A stretch of 64,000 bases of DNA from Tetrahymena thermophila SB210 (lineage: Eukaryota > Ciliophora > Oligohymenophorea > Hymenostomatida > Tetrahymenidae), in the NCBI RefSeq assembly GCF_000189635.1, contig NW_002476271.1:62001-126000 (forward strand), written 5' to 3'. A program made the translations under genes and the position numbers. Below the pieces are notes generated by a model. The model did no database searches, had not been told where the DNA came from, and worked only from the letters and a program-made list of their open reading frames with translations. Below are positions 48,693-60,961 of this stretch, piece by piece; the stretch's first letter is position 1, and each line of letters starts with the position of its first letter.

Positions 48693-49661
48693 TCAAGTAA
48701 TAGAAAAAATATGCTATATTAGTAATTTAATTAAATGCGATTTCGATGAAGAGAAATAGTGAGTGGTTTTATTAGAATTTAATGCTCAAGCTGATGAGAA
48801 TAGAGAACGTTTTAAATTGATTTGGAGTATTTTCTTTATATCTACTTTATAATTTCTTTAAGCAGATGTATTTGAATAAGCAAAAATATTATTTATATAA
48901 ATATTTACCTCTAAAAAGGAATTCGATTAATCAAAATGTTATTTATTATTGAATGCCAGAAAGAACAGCTCTTTACCAGTTCTTTCTTGAAAATATTCCC
49001 GCAATTCAAGGTTGAATACTGCGTATAAATTGTTTGAAATTTAATTGTTAACTAATGAAAATAAGATTTATTTTAGTAAAATAAGATTAATTCTTCATCA
49101 AAAATATTGATTGATTGAAATCTTTTGTTTTTGTTTGTCTCTTATCTGTTAACTTCTCTTTTCATTTATTTAACCGCACAAAAATTGATTTTAAAATTTA
49201 ATTTTTTTAAATAGTTTGAAAAATTAATGATATTGTGGGAAATAAATTCTAAATATCAATAGAAATTTATTTTAAATCATCTTCGATCAATTACACAAAA
49301 TTAGGATTTTAATATTTTTCATGCATCTTTTAATTCATTTGAACTAAAAATTGAATAAAATAAATAAAATCAATCATTTCATGAAAACAATAAAAATTAT
49401 TATTTTTATATCCTTCTATTTATTTATATATTTATTTTAGAGTTTATTGTAGGAAATAAATTCTAAACATCAATAGAAATATATTTTTAATAATCTTGGA
49501 TCAATTACACAAAATTAGGATAAAAATATTTTTCTTGCATCTTTTCATTCATTTAAAAAAAATTGAATTAAATAAATAAGATCAACCACTTCAATCAGTT
49601 AAATGAAAAAAAAAAATGAAAATTATTTATCTTTTCTTTTCTTTATTTATTTTACATTTTA
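48693..49661. other. AT-rich region with a coding-like patch and a tandem duplication
   Basis: A GC-richer patch at 48,912-49,025 reads plausibly as protein in more than one frame and strand, so it is left unassigned. The duplication is listed separately. Confidence 0.45.
49231..49620. repeat. 214-bp diverged tandem duplication beside the gap
   Basis: TTGT(G/A)GGAAATAAATTCT begins at 49233 and again at 49447. Both copies continue with ATCAATAGAAAT, GATCAATTACACAAAATTAGG and TTGAAT(A/T)AAATAAAT in the same order. The second copy runs nearly to the N gap, so the gap may hide more copies. Confidence 0.7.
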
Positions 49662-49761
49662 NNNNNNNNNNNNNNNNNNNNNNNNNNNNNNNNNNNNNNN
49701 NNNNNNNNNNNNNNNNNNNNNNNNNNNNNNNNNNNNNNNNNNNNNNNNNNNNNNNNNNNNN
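49662..49761. other. Assembly gap, 100 N
   Basis: Exactly 100 unknown bases, the usual size for a gap of undetermined length. Confidence 0.98.
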
Positions 49762-50226
49762 CTAATCATTATTATTAAATAAAAAATACTTTTTTACTTG
49801 AAAACAAATGAATTTATCTAAATTAATTTAATATTAATGAATTGTTGAGCTTAATTATTTTATAAGTATTATTTAAATTTAATGTATTTAATATTATAAA
49901 TATATATTTTTTTTATAATTTATAGAATAAGAATGAATATATTAAAACTAAATCTTTAAATTATTATAAAGTTTAATTATAATTTATTAATAAAGTAGAT
50001 AATTATTTTAGCTGGTTGTTTTTAATTAGTCAAAACTGATATTGTTTTTTTATTATTATTGATTTGTTGATCATAATTGTTGTTCTTAGATATTAAAATA
50101 TTAAATATCATTTTTTTGATTAGGACTCTTATGCTACGTGTTGATGGTTTGAGGAATTGTTTTATTTTCTTTTTAATACAAACTGAGACTGAGGGTTTGG
50201 TCATAGAAATATGTTTCCTTTTTTCC
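49762..50226. other. AT-rich spacer
   Basis: The minus strand is open from 50,240 to 50,022 but begins inside a tRNA fragment, so it is not accepted as a gene. Confidence 0.5.
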
Positions 50227-50241
50227 CTCGGCCACTTCATC
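50227..50241 (-). pseudogene. 5' fragment of tRNA-Leu
   Basis: On the minus strand the first 15 bases, plus one flanking base, are identical to the 5' end of the three tRNA genes that follow (acceptor strand and start of the D arm). The match stops abruptly in the D stem. It is a truncated copy. Confidence 0.7.
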
Positions 50242-50401
50242 TATTATAATTGAATAAATTAAATTATTTAGTAATTAAATATAAAATTAACATTTATTAA
50301 CTTTCATTAAAATTAAGCCAAATAATTAATTAATTTAATTCTTTACTAAGCAATTTTTATTTAGAAGTGAGTAAAATTATGAATTAAAAAAATTAAAAAT
50401 C

Positions 50402-50481
50402 TGATGAAGGAGGGGTTCGAACCCTCGCCCTTTCGGAATAGAGCCTAAATCTACCGCCTTAGACCACTCGGCCACTTCATC
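50402..50481 (-). tRNA. tRNA-Leu (anticodon UAG), copy 1
   Basis: An 80-base cloverleaf on the minus strand: acceptor GATGAAG pairing with CTTCATC, D arm with GCCGAG...GGC, anticodon stem GTAGA/TCTAT with loop TTTAGGC (UAG at 50445-50447), a long variable arm (CCGAAAGG) as in class II tRNAs, T arm AGGG-TTCGAAC-CCT. Anticodon UAG reads CUA-type leucine codons. It must not be confused with the Gln tRNA that reads the reassigned UAG codon. CCA is not encoded and there is no intron. Confidence 0.93.
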
Positions 50482-50660
50482 TCACATGAAATTTATAAGT
50501 TAATTTTAGAAATAGTTAAAACAAAATAAAATAACAACTTTAATTTGATTTTAAGTTTAAAAATAAATATTTAAAGTTCTAATTCATACTAAAACAGTTC
50601 TAAAAATAAAATTGCTAATAATCTTAAACATTTTTATTTATGTATTTAAAAATAAAAATC

Positions 50661-50740
50661 TGATGAAGGAGGGGTTCGAACCCTCGCCCTTTCGGAATAG
50701 AGCCTAAATCTACCGCCTTAGACCACTCGGCCACTTCATC
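50661..50740 (-). tRNA. tRNA-Leu (anticodon UAG), copy 2
   Basis: Identical in sequence to copy 1 over the 80-base gene, 259 bases away. The flanks share the word CTCACATGAA on the 5' side of the tRNA, showing that some flanking DNA was duplicated with it. Confidence 0.93.
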
Positions 50741-50951
50741 TCACATGAATTGTAAAGAAGAATCTCTGAAATAGTTAAAATGATAACAAAATAAAATTTA
50801 AAAAAATAGGAATATTATAATGAAATTATATATGAGAATGTATGTTTAAGCGTGAAAGAAGAATCTAAAATAATTAAAAAAAAACTAATCGCAAATCTTT
50901 ATATTTTCGATTAAAATTACAAAATTTATTAATTTATCAAAAATAAAAATC

Positions 50952-51031
50952 TGATGAAGGAGGGGTTCGAACCCTCGCCCTTTCGGAATAGAGCCTAAAT
51001 CTACCGCCTTAGACCACTCGGCCACTTCATC
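50952..51031 (-). tRNA. tRNA-Leu (anticodon UAG), copy 3
   Basis: Identical 80-base gene, 291 bases from copy 2. Only the tRNA and an AAAATAAAAATC tract on its 3' side are well conserved. The 5' flank has diverged from those of copies 1 and 2. Confidence 0.93.
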
Positions 51032-51749
51032 TAACACAATCAAGTTGACTAAAATTGTAATAACTAAAATAGCAGCATTTCTAATGAATTTAAACTAATT
51101 AATTATCAAATTTCTATTGTTGATCAAATCAAAGATAAAATATGAATAATTTAAAATATTTAACATATTTATTTAATTTGGATGATAAAAAAGTAATTTT
51201 TAGTGCAGTTTGAAATAAAAATAAATAAAATTAGATTTTTACATGAATTATTTTGAAAATAAATATTTAAAAGTTGAATAAAAAATAGAATAATAAATTT
51301 TAAAATGACTTCTTACTTGTTCTATATTTTAGGCTTTCATCTATTAAAATATTTTCTATTTACTATAAATTTGATTTAATTTTTTGCTGAATTAAAAATA
51401 ATAAATTCTATTTTTTTAGACAAAAATTCTAAGACTAAATTTGAAAAATTGAAAGATGATTTTACTCTGATTAATCAAAGAAAATGAATACAAATATAAA
51501 TTATAAAATGAGGCAGATACAGATATATTATTTATTATGTGATTATCTATCTGCTCATATTGAAAAATAATAGCATTTTAGTTAATTAATTAATTAATAA
51601 TTTTATATAAATTTAAATTTTGGAAGTATATTTTTTATTTTTTAACTATAAACAAACTCTAACTACTCTATAAATCAATCTATAAACATGTCTATTTTTC
51701 TATCTATATATTTATCTAATATATCAATCAATTTTTATCTTTTGGATCT
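51032..51749. other. AT-rich spacer
   Basis: No feature seen between the tRNA cluster and the stop of the large minus-strand gene. Confidence 0.6.
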
Positions 51750-54700
51750 TCAATAAAACCTTCTAATGGCATTTTCTTTTTCAGTTCCAAAAGGTCTTTC
51801 TTGATATTTCTCTAGACTTCCTTCACGTGAACTTACCGAACTGTAAGAGAAGCTATTTTTCTTGGGGGGTTAACTGCTTTCCTAATTGTTTTGTTTAGTC
51901 TCCTTGTTAGCGAGATAGAATGTTGGGTTCCTAACTGATTTTTCCTTCAGATAGGGAGGAATTTCGTTATTGTTGGAATTATTATTGCCCTCTTTGATCT
52001 CTCTAATTTTAATATGAAAAAATAGAATTAATTAATAAATAAATAATTTAGCTTATTAACAATTTAAATGAAAAAATAAATAAATAAATAATTACCCTCT
52101 AAGTGAAAGGAAATTGTTGGTTTTTTCTTGGTTGACCCTGCCACTCTTAGAAAGATCTGTTAGCAGATGTCTCTCTTGAGAAGGATTAGTTTATAGATTG
52201 TTATTATTGAGGCTATTGCTATTGTTAATGTTATTGTTTGAAAGGTATTGCCTTTGATTAAAAGGGTGCTCCAAATCCATGTCTGAACCCTTAGATTGGT
52301 TTTTAAAAGCTAGGCTAGGATGTAGTCTATGGTTATTTGTATTGGTGCTATTCATTGTGTTAGAATCTATTTTTCTAGTAGTGATATCCCTGATTCCCAT
52401 AATTTTATGGGTTTCTTGGGTATTTGTGTTAGAAGTAGCTGTTGGTTCCTGACTAAATTGAGGTTGACTGTCTTGAAGGAGCATTTGAGCTCTCGAATGA
52501 CTGATTGAGAGAGTTTGACTACTCTAACTAAGACTTGGCTACTATTGATTTTGAGGTTACACTGCTTGTAGGATGCTATTTGAAGCTGACTGATTGCTTG
52601 TTTATTGTTGGCTTTTCTTCATCAAGTGAAGTGAGTTGAGAGCTGTAAGTGAATTTTGAGGTTGATTGCTTTGGAGTGGCTACTTATTGTTGAGGTTGTT
52701 TATCTAAACTCTCTCTGGGAGTTGCTAATTTGTTGGTGCTGGACCTATCGTTGTGAACTTAATTGTTGGCTTGCTGTGGGCTTCTTAGTTATTGTTGCTG
52801 TTGCTAGTGAGCTAGTTACTACTACTACCTTGGTTGTTGGTGAAGGAAGTTCCTGTAGTGATGCTACTATTGCTGTAATTGAGGCTTGGGATTGTTTGGT
52901 TAAGAGGCTTGTTGCTGACGTTAATTGAAGTTGTGCTACTGCTGCTGGTAGTTGCGGGTTGATGGGTTTGGTGATGATCCTGTTCTTTCTAGTGATTAGC
53001 GTTCACTTATTTGAAAGGATGAATTTATTGATGCATTTTATTGTTGTTATCCTGCTTCAAGGTCTAATTATTATTGGTAAAATGAGGTTATTATGAGTTT
53101 GCTATAGCGAAAGTAGTAGTAGTAGTACGTTCATGTTAATTAGTTAGTTTTTGAGTTTGCTTTTCGAATACCTTCATGCCTTTCTTCTAATAAGTTTTTA
53201 GAAATGCATTTATTTTTAATAAAAAAAAATATATTTATTTTAAAAAAAGTAGTTACTTAGTTGTAGTAATTGTCTTGGTTCTTGAATCCTTATGGTGCTT
53301 GGAAGGTGTTTTAGACTTGGATGTTTCTAGTTTGTTAAGAGTTTTGAACAGAGCGAGAAACAGATTCTTGAGATTCTTCAGACATCATAGAATTCTCGTC
53401 AACAGAAAGTGAGTTATTTAATCCTGCGACATTTGCTGTTCTCTTTTTTGTTCTTCTTCTTGTCTTTTTCTTTTTCTCTCCTTATTAGTTGGCAATATTG
53501 TTTGCATTGTTTTAGCTTTAAGAATTAGCAGCTAGAGTGTTATTTTACTTTTAGAATTGCTAAATAATTTATTGTTGTTATTGAGACTATTAAATAAGAG
53601 TATTTAGAAGCTGGTCATTTTGCTTTTATTCTTTCTTTTATATTTACTCTGCAATTATTTCTTCTAAGCCAGCCATTAATTTGGTGAAGTAATTTTCCTC
53701 GACTGAGTTTTGTGAGAGATTTTCCATAGGTCTCTTCTAGCTCATTCTAGCAGGAATTGGTCTTGAAGTGTGATGAGTTCTTTTAAATCCTTTAATTGGA
53801 CCATTGAAAGATGGTCTGCTAAAGAAGTTTTCTTAAGAGCTTTGCTAGCTATTCATGTATGAGGGATTCATCTATTATTATGAATACTATTGAGATTATA
53901 GCTAAGATACAATAGGTTGTTGAGACTAAGACTATTAAGAATTGAAAAGACTACCTCTAAATGACATATTGTAATCTTCAACATCCATAGACTCGTTTGC
54001 TTTACCGTTAAAATCGAGAGTGCGCTAGTAAGTGGGTTTGTTGTAATTTTATTGCTAGAAGGATTAATTTAATTGCTAGTTGCCATAATTGGGAGCATTT
54101 TCATGCACTGAGCCAAACTTTTATTCATAGTAATTGGGTGTGTTAACTCCACTTCTTTGTGCTGATCTAGGATAATTGCTCTAAAGCTTTTGAGCTGTGT
54201 TGTATCTAGATTGTAATAACTGTTGCTATTGTTAGTGCACAGATTATTATTATTATTGCTGTTGTTGTTGTTACTATTATTATTAGTAGCTGCTTGATTA
54301 ATTCAATTGCTATTGTTACTAGTTTTTTAAATGAGGAGGGATTAGACTATTATTTTGTTGATGTTGGAAAGTAGGTTCTACTTTTTTATTTTATTAATAA
54401 TTATTTGGGTTAGTTTAGTTGATCAATTTATTTTCTAAGTTAGCAATTTGATTTTTTATTCCCATTAACTTTTCATTTAAGCGTTGCTTTTCTTCTTCTT
54501 CTGTCATAAAATCGCTGTTTCTTGTGAGACTTTCTAAGGACATTTTTTAGAACGATTTCTTTCCTCTCTAAAAGCTGTTGTCTAGATCGGATTATGCTTA
54601 TAAGCTTTATTTAAAAATATTATTATTGCTGGCTGAAGGAGCAGGAGGATTGTAGTTATTTAAGATTTTTTGTAATTTCTTTCCACTTTCATTCTAGCCA

Positions 54701-57700
54701 GGATGAAGAACAGATACAGGAGGCGAAGTTACTATGTGATTTTGTGGAGGTTAAGGCAAGTAGCGCTTTTGCATGTGAATTGGACGGAGAGTTTCATAAT
54801 CATTCTAATTGACTAATTTGTGTTATTTGAAGATCATGATGTATAAAAGTGTATCATTAGGATGACTTGATTAGTGGAAAAAGTTTCTCTTAAATTTGAT
54901 TTCAAATCCTTGATTTCCCTTTATGTTCCATTAATCGCGGTGAAGAATATACAATTTGCACTCAGGAGTCCATTCAACAACAGCTACACGTTTATTAAGC
55001 TTCAATTAGTTAGCATAATTCTCGAGTTTAGGACGATCTTCAGCATTTTCACTTTCAAACCAGCCTGAAACAAAACGAATTTTTCTTTCTGGATTTAACT
55101 TAGTCTCTTGGGCTAATTAATTGTAATATTAGGAGAAATTGATTAAACCTAATACTCCCTTCATGCTAAGAGTGAAATTTTTGTTTGGGTAAGCAGGCAT
55201 ATTTTGGCATTCATTAGCATCGTTACAAGATAAGATGTAAATTTTATTCATAACAAAAGGTTATTCATTATTAGGCATTTGAATTTCAAATGATCCTTTG
55301 AATAAGCTGACAACACTTGCATTTTCAGGAGCTTCGTCTTGTCTTTGACTTAAATTCTCCTCATCAGGGTTAAACTCCCAGAATTTATTTTAGTTTTCTT
55401 TCATTAATTTATTGTGTTAAAGGAGAAGAGATTCGTTTAAGCTTTAGAAGTCTTCTTCTCTCAAAGGAACATATTCTTATCCATCTTCTTAGCCATCATC
55501 TTCATCGTCAGAGAATTTTTATCCAAATTATTTTTGCTTTGAAACTTTAGTGCCGGGTTTCAATGTTGAAAGCTTTTCTTAACGAATCTTTGCAATAGAC
55601 TACTTAACTAAATTATTTTCATCAATATTTACATAAGAAGAATCTTCATTCTTATCTTTAGGATGAATTCTATCATTGAACAAAAGACTCAAAGCTATGT
55701 TTTCAGATTTAAGTTTCTTAGTAGGGACAGATCCTTCAATTTAAGGACCTTACTCTAATGGGACGTCTTTCTTCTTGAGTTTAATATCTAAAATAAGATT
55801 GTCTTCGTTTTCGCAGATTTTTCTGTTTATTTCGATCATTTTTTCTTCCTTAAGGAGTAAATCTTTGCCACATTTTTTTGAATCTGCAAGGAGCTTTATA
55901 AGTCTATTTAGTTCCTTAGAGTCAAATTTTAACTTCTTGACTTGTTAACACAAATTAGGGAGTTTCTTCATCTCTAAGAATAATTTAGCAAATGCAACTA
56001 CGGAATCAAGAGTGGCAGAAGTGGAGTTAGAATTCTCCAAATATAAACGATCAACCATGCTAGTTCCATATTGAAGACATTCTTATAAAGTTAAAGATTT
56101 CCATGTTTCGTTTATAGCCTTAGACAAATCGCTGATCATATTTTATTTCATTTTTTCATTTTGCTTCTTTTCTTTGACAATTTTCTCTTTATGTTTATCA
56201 TCCATTTCACGTTTTTTATCTTCAATTTCTTTTTTCTTAGAAAGGCGAGCATCACTCTAAGCCTTTTATTTACGTTGTTCTTCTAATTGTTTTTCTTTAG
56301 CGAGTTGCTTTTCCTTTTACTTTTTCTCTGATTCTTATTATTTTTGCTTATCAATTTCGATTTTAAGTCTTGCTAACTTGTCAACAATCTATTGAGTCAT
56401 GTCAACATACCTAACAAACTTTAAGCTCTGCTAGTTTTGTTTGAATTTTTGCTTTAGACTCATCTCCAATTCCTTAGGATTGGTGATTTCTTCTATTTTT
56501 TTAATTCTTTGTTCACACTATTCAATAACATCTTCAATAAATTTAATTGCTTGCATGAAACGAGATTCTGTTCTACCTTCGAATTTTTATTTAATTTTTT
56601 CTAAGGTTTCCTTCATTTACTCATATGTAGAATCGATTTCTTAATTGTTATCCCAGTACTATTTGAGCATCAATATTTTTTTCAAATATAACTCTTGGTC
56701 AATTTTCTACACACGTTCTCCTTTGAATTCAGACTTGAGTGAGTTTAATTTTACCTACAAATCAAGGATTTCCTAAAAACTAAATGCTTCACCATTAGAA
56801 TAAACCTAAAATAAATTAAAAAATTTTTTAATTTTAACTAAAATAAATTTAAAAAATTTTAATTTGAATTAAAATTAATAAAAAAAGTTTTAATTTGAAT
56901 TAAAATAAGTAAAAAAATTTTTAACTGAAAAGAAAAAAAAAATATTACTTTTTTCTCAATAACGCTCAAGGCATCTTCTTTTATTTTCCATTTTTCTATT
57001 AATTTCTCTGCTTCTGGAATCTTTACTTATTAGAGTCTATATCTTTCTAAAAGTTCAATAATTTCTTAACTTAGTTATTAATTTGAACTTCCTTTTTTGC
57101 TAGCACTTCCTGTTTATTTTTTATTCTCCTTTAAAACTTATTCCATCTCTTCAGCATTTTTGATGAGGACTTCAAGCATGCACTCTTCATCGCATTTTAC
57201 TGGGATTTTGCTATTGTGGAATTATTCAAGCAAATCTTTCCAGAATTTTATTGGCTACTTTTCGTTTTTTTGAGTTGCTGAATCATATTCTGCAATAATT
57301 TATTCAAGCTTTCTCTTCATTTTTTGAACTTCCTTAAACTAAGCTTAGCTTTCTTCTATGGTAATTGTTCTTAAAGCATTTTCTAATTCATTGAATTGCT
57401 ACATACTGATTAATGACTCCCTTTCTTCAGCTTTTTTCTTTTTAGAATCTTTCTTTAGCTGGTCTACTGCGTCTTTACACTTTAAAAATACATTGAGTTA
57501 TTCATTTAATTTTTTGCATAACTTGCTATTTTCTATATCCTTAACTACAGCTGAGGCATTTACCAACTTTTTGCACTCTTCTAAATCTCTTTTCATCTAA
57601 AATATAAAAAAAGCAACTGATTATATATCAAATCATAAATAAAATATTTATTTTTTTTACCTAAATTGATGAGCTAGAGCTTAAAAAGAAGGCACAATCA

Positions 57701-59531
57701 ATACTCCAGTGAAGTTTCATAAAGTAGCTGTCAAATTTAGGAAGAGCTACTAAAATGTTTTTTTCCAATTTGGAAATTTCTTGAATTTATGCTCTTATTG
57801 ATAACAAATCTTCAGAAGGAGTATCTTGGAAATTATCCATTTAACTCCAGTGAGCATTGTAGCATCTTGTAATGAGTTGTATGTATTTTTCTTAACTCTT
57901 TTTAGATAATTCTAAGAACTCTATTTAAGAATCAAAGTTAACTCTATCGTTTAAGTTTTTCATTCTTTCAAGAAGCTAATCAACTTCATCAATTGTTACT
58001 TTACTGCTGAATTCCTTTTATTTTTTTTCATAGTCAATAATTTCAAGGGTGTCTTTATCTTTTTCAATATCCATCTTTTCTTCGTTGCTGCTAGAATTGC
58101 TCATCAATTTCTTAGATTTAACAATTAACTCTTTTACTTGTGTGTAAAGAGCTTCAAGAGCCTGTAATGTTGACCACTGCTTTGAAACTTTACAGGTTTC
58201 AGCTCTTCTGTAATAGCTCTCTAAATCTTCTAATTTTTTTCTTTCGCTATCGTTTCTCAAAAATTCACCACATTCGACAGCCCATTCAATTTAAAGCTAT
58301 TGCTATTAAATTACAGTGAACTTGTCTTTCACTTCAGTAATTTTTTCAATTTTAGCATTCATTCCTTTTTTAAGTGTATCAACAGCCTTTTTGAATTGCT
58401 CAAATTTGCTTCTGTCTGAATTGATTTCCTCCATGGGATACTTTGTTTCGATTTGAGTAGCCTTGCTCATCCAAGTTTCTTGCTAGCTAATTCTATTTTG
58501 TTCAATAAAAAATTAGAAAAACCAATATTGCCGAGATTTCAAATTCAATAAATCAAATAAAATTAGTGGTTTATTGCAAAACAAAAAAAATTTATATTGA
58601 ATTAAGATAGAAATTTGAATTATATTTTGTGTAAAAAAAACAAATGAGACAAATAAATTGTTTTCTAAAAGCTTTAATAAAGTAAAATGATAAGTAAGTA
58701 AATAAATAAACAAAAAAATGATTGATTGAGTATTGAAATTGTTGTTGGAAAAGCTTACAAGTCTACTATTTGCTTGTGGTATGTAGCTTATTTAAACTTT
58801 AAGTGTTTAAAAGAAGTATCGATTTTTATAGGGTTATCTTTTAACAAAACTAAATCAGCTAAAGCGATTGACTCTTTTCCCAACAAATCATAAGCATCCT
58901 TGATCCACAAAATTAGTTGGACCTTTTAAAGCAGTTTATTCAATTCCTCATCTAGCACTTAAGGCATATTCTTGCTCAGAGCATCGATCAAGTCTTATTT
59001 TAGCTAAGGAGTCATCTTTGAAGGCTCTAAATTATCAAGACCTTTCATAATTTCCTATCTTAAGGTGCGGAGAGGCTTTTACTTTTTAATCTTAGGTTCT
59101 TTTTTATTTCCAGAACCTCCTTGTGAGTTTTATTAAGACTGGGTATTTCCTTCTTTAGATGCAGATCTATTTGCACCGAAAGTATCGCAAACAATAGTGT
59201 GCAAGCGATTGACCCATTTAGGAATGAGCTTTACAGTTTCAAGGCGGTGGAATTCAGGTAAATCCAAATTGAGTTTTTTGGCATCCTTAATAAAGACTTC
59301 AATTGTCTTAATACCCTCCTCTGTAAACTCATTCTCAAGAGCACTTTGGATGATATTTCTGCAACTTTATTGGATTTCTCTACCATCATTATATTTTTAT
59401 TAAATCTATTAAACAAGTTCTTCATCAATCTGAGAAAAGCGAGGCTTGATCTTGTTAATTTCAATCTCTAACTCATCTAAGTCAATTGTTTTTTCTAGCA
59501 AACTACGGATATGCTGCTCCGTTTTCTTCAT
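51750..59531 (-). CDS. Giant PLU-1-like and SPOC-domain protein
   Basis: Six exons: 58759-59531, 57661-58492, 56949-57596, 53257-56805, 52096-53186, 51750-52002; 2,381 residues, phases consistent. Residues 1-750 are helical and repeat a pattern of hydrophobic pairs, Leu-x-Leu-Pro-Glu and Trp. Examples are Leu-Asn-Leu-Asp-Leu-Pro-Glu then Pro-Lys-Trp in exon 1, and Val-Lys-Ile-Pro-Glu-Ala-Glu then Glu-Lys-Trp-Lys in exon 3. This is the PLU-1 pattern of KDM5/JARID1 demethylases, but no JmjC or PHD is present. A Lys/Glu/Gln coiled coil follows at about 900-970. A SPOC-like domain lies at about 1245-1420 (Gly-Ser-Phe-Glu-Ile, Lys-Arg-Val-Ala-Val-Val-Glu-Trp, Lys-Leu-Tyr-Ile-Leu). The last 900 residues are Gln/Asn/Ser-rich. 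SPOC domains bind phosphorylated chromatin or polymerase partners, so a nuclear role is inferred. Confidence 0.8.
54830..55330 (-). other. SPOC-like domain region of the giant protein
   Basis: Codes about 170 residues. They open with a Leu-Phe-Lys-Gly-Ser-Phe strand, have a Lys-Gly-Val-Leu-Gly middle, and close with Lys-Arg-Val-Ala-Val-Val followed by Leu-Tyr-Ile-Leu. This matches the strand order and ending of SPOC domains (gRaaVv...lYLiP). Confidence 0.65.
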
Positions 59532-60961
59532 CGAGGATGTGTTTTTAATTTAAATATTTAGCGAGTGATTATTTGCAACAAAGCTTTTCTTAGTTTTAGT
59601 TAATACCTTTAAGGCAGCAAGAATGTTTGTTTGTTTTGTTTTGTTGCTTTTTAATTTCTTTGTTTATATATAGTTATTTATATATTTTTTACTTCTTTGA
59701 TTTATTAATGATAAGAGTTTTAATGAATCTTACTATCTATCTATCTATTTATCTTTTTTTACCTTCAACCTCTTTTTAATTATTAGTAATTATTTAATTA
59801 ATTAATATCTCTGCTTTTGCTGCGACTCCTTATTATGTGATAAAAGCAAATTCAATTTATTTATTTATTAATTTATTGTTTATTAAATCCACTTTTCTTA
59901 TGTTAAAATCAACTGTATTTCTGTTTTTAATTAAAAACTAAAAAAAAACATGCTTCTTTTCTAAAATTCTTCTCCCCGCTCCGATAATTTTTTTAATTTT
60001 TCAAAATTAAAAAGGGAAAATCAATATCAATTTTTGACAAAAATCAAATCTTGTTATTATACAAGCAATTTATTTTCCTCCCCACTAAATAATTTCTTTA
60101 TTTTAAATTCAAAATTTAAATTTGATAATTTTTTTTTCATAAATTTCCTCAATTTTTGCAAGTAAAAAGAAACAACATACGCCCTCCCCTTTTTCCCACC
60201 CACGAAAACAGAATAATTAATTTATTATTATTTGATTTTATTATTTTCATGTTATTTATTTTTATTTACTTTTTCTTTCTTTCTTTCTCAAAATAATTAA
60301 TGGGTTTTTTTGAATTCTTTTAATTTAATTAATTGTTGATTGCCTTTAAACATGCATGCAAAATATATTTATTTATTTATGTATGTATGTATTATTTTTC
60401 TTCTATACATCTTTTTAATACTTTTTTAATTTCCTAAATTAGTTTCCTCAAAGCAATATTTTTCTCAAGCTCAATCAATTCAATCATTCTCTATTTTCCT
60501 TTTTCTTTTAAATTAAATTTGCTTATATTTTTTGATCAATTTTAATCTTTATCCTTTAAAGGTATTTTTTTGCTATTTTCTAAAGCAATTTTATTTAATA
60601 CATAAAAAACATTTTTAAATAAAACAAATCTTTTGTTTTTATACTTATAACTAAATACTTAAGTTTGATCCTAAGAATTGGTTGGTATAAGTACAAAAAC
60701 TTGCTTAAATATTTTTGTTAATAAGTATATTAAAGAAGGAATGATCTGTTCTATTTATATTTGAAAATAGAGAGAGAATATCAAGAGCGAGAAACATCGA
60801 TTGCTTTTAGTGTTTTAAAATGCAGATAACCAACCTATCATTAAAAGTGAATTCTCATTGTTCAGCTATTTATTTATATTTCAATTTAATACATTCTATA
60901 TTACAATTATTATGAAATTATAATTCAAATCAATTAAATGTGTTGATTATACTTATCTTAC
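59532..60961. other. AT-rich divergent intergenic region
   Basis: Holds several pyrimidine-rich tracts (TTTCTTTCTTTC near 60,270; CCCCTCCC-like text near 60,180) and ATTTATTT/GTATGTATG runs. These may be promoter DNA of the large minus-strand gene. No gene seen. Confidence 0.5.

Noticed and set aside
50022-50240. Minus-strand basic frame of 72 codons
   Set aside because: Its first codons lie in the truncated tRNA-Leu copy, and the rest is A/T spacer, so it is not a gene.
52656-52928. Plus-strand Trp/Leu/Val-rich frame of 90 codons
   Set aside because: Antisense to exon 5 of the PLU-1/SPOC gene; the Asn/Ser/Gln reading on the minus strand continues from neighbouring exons in phase.
54874-55068. 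Plus-strand frame of 64 codons
   Set aside because: Antisense to the SPOC-like domain, which is conserved on the minus strand.
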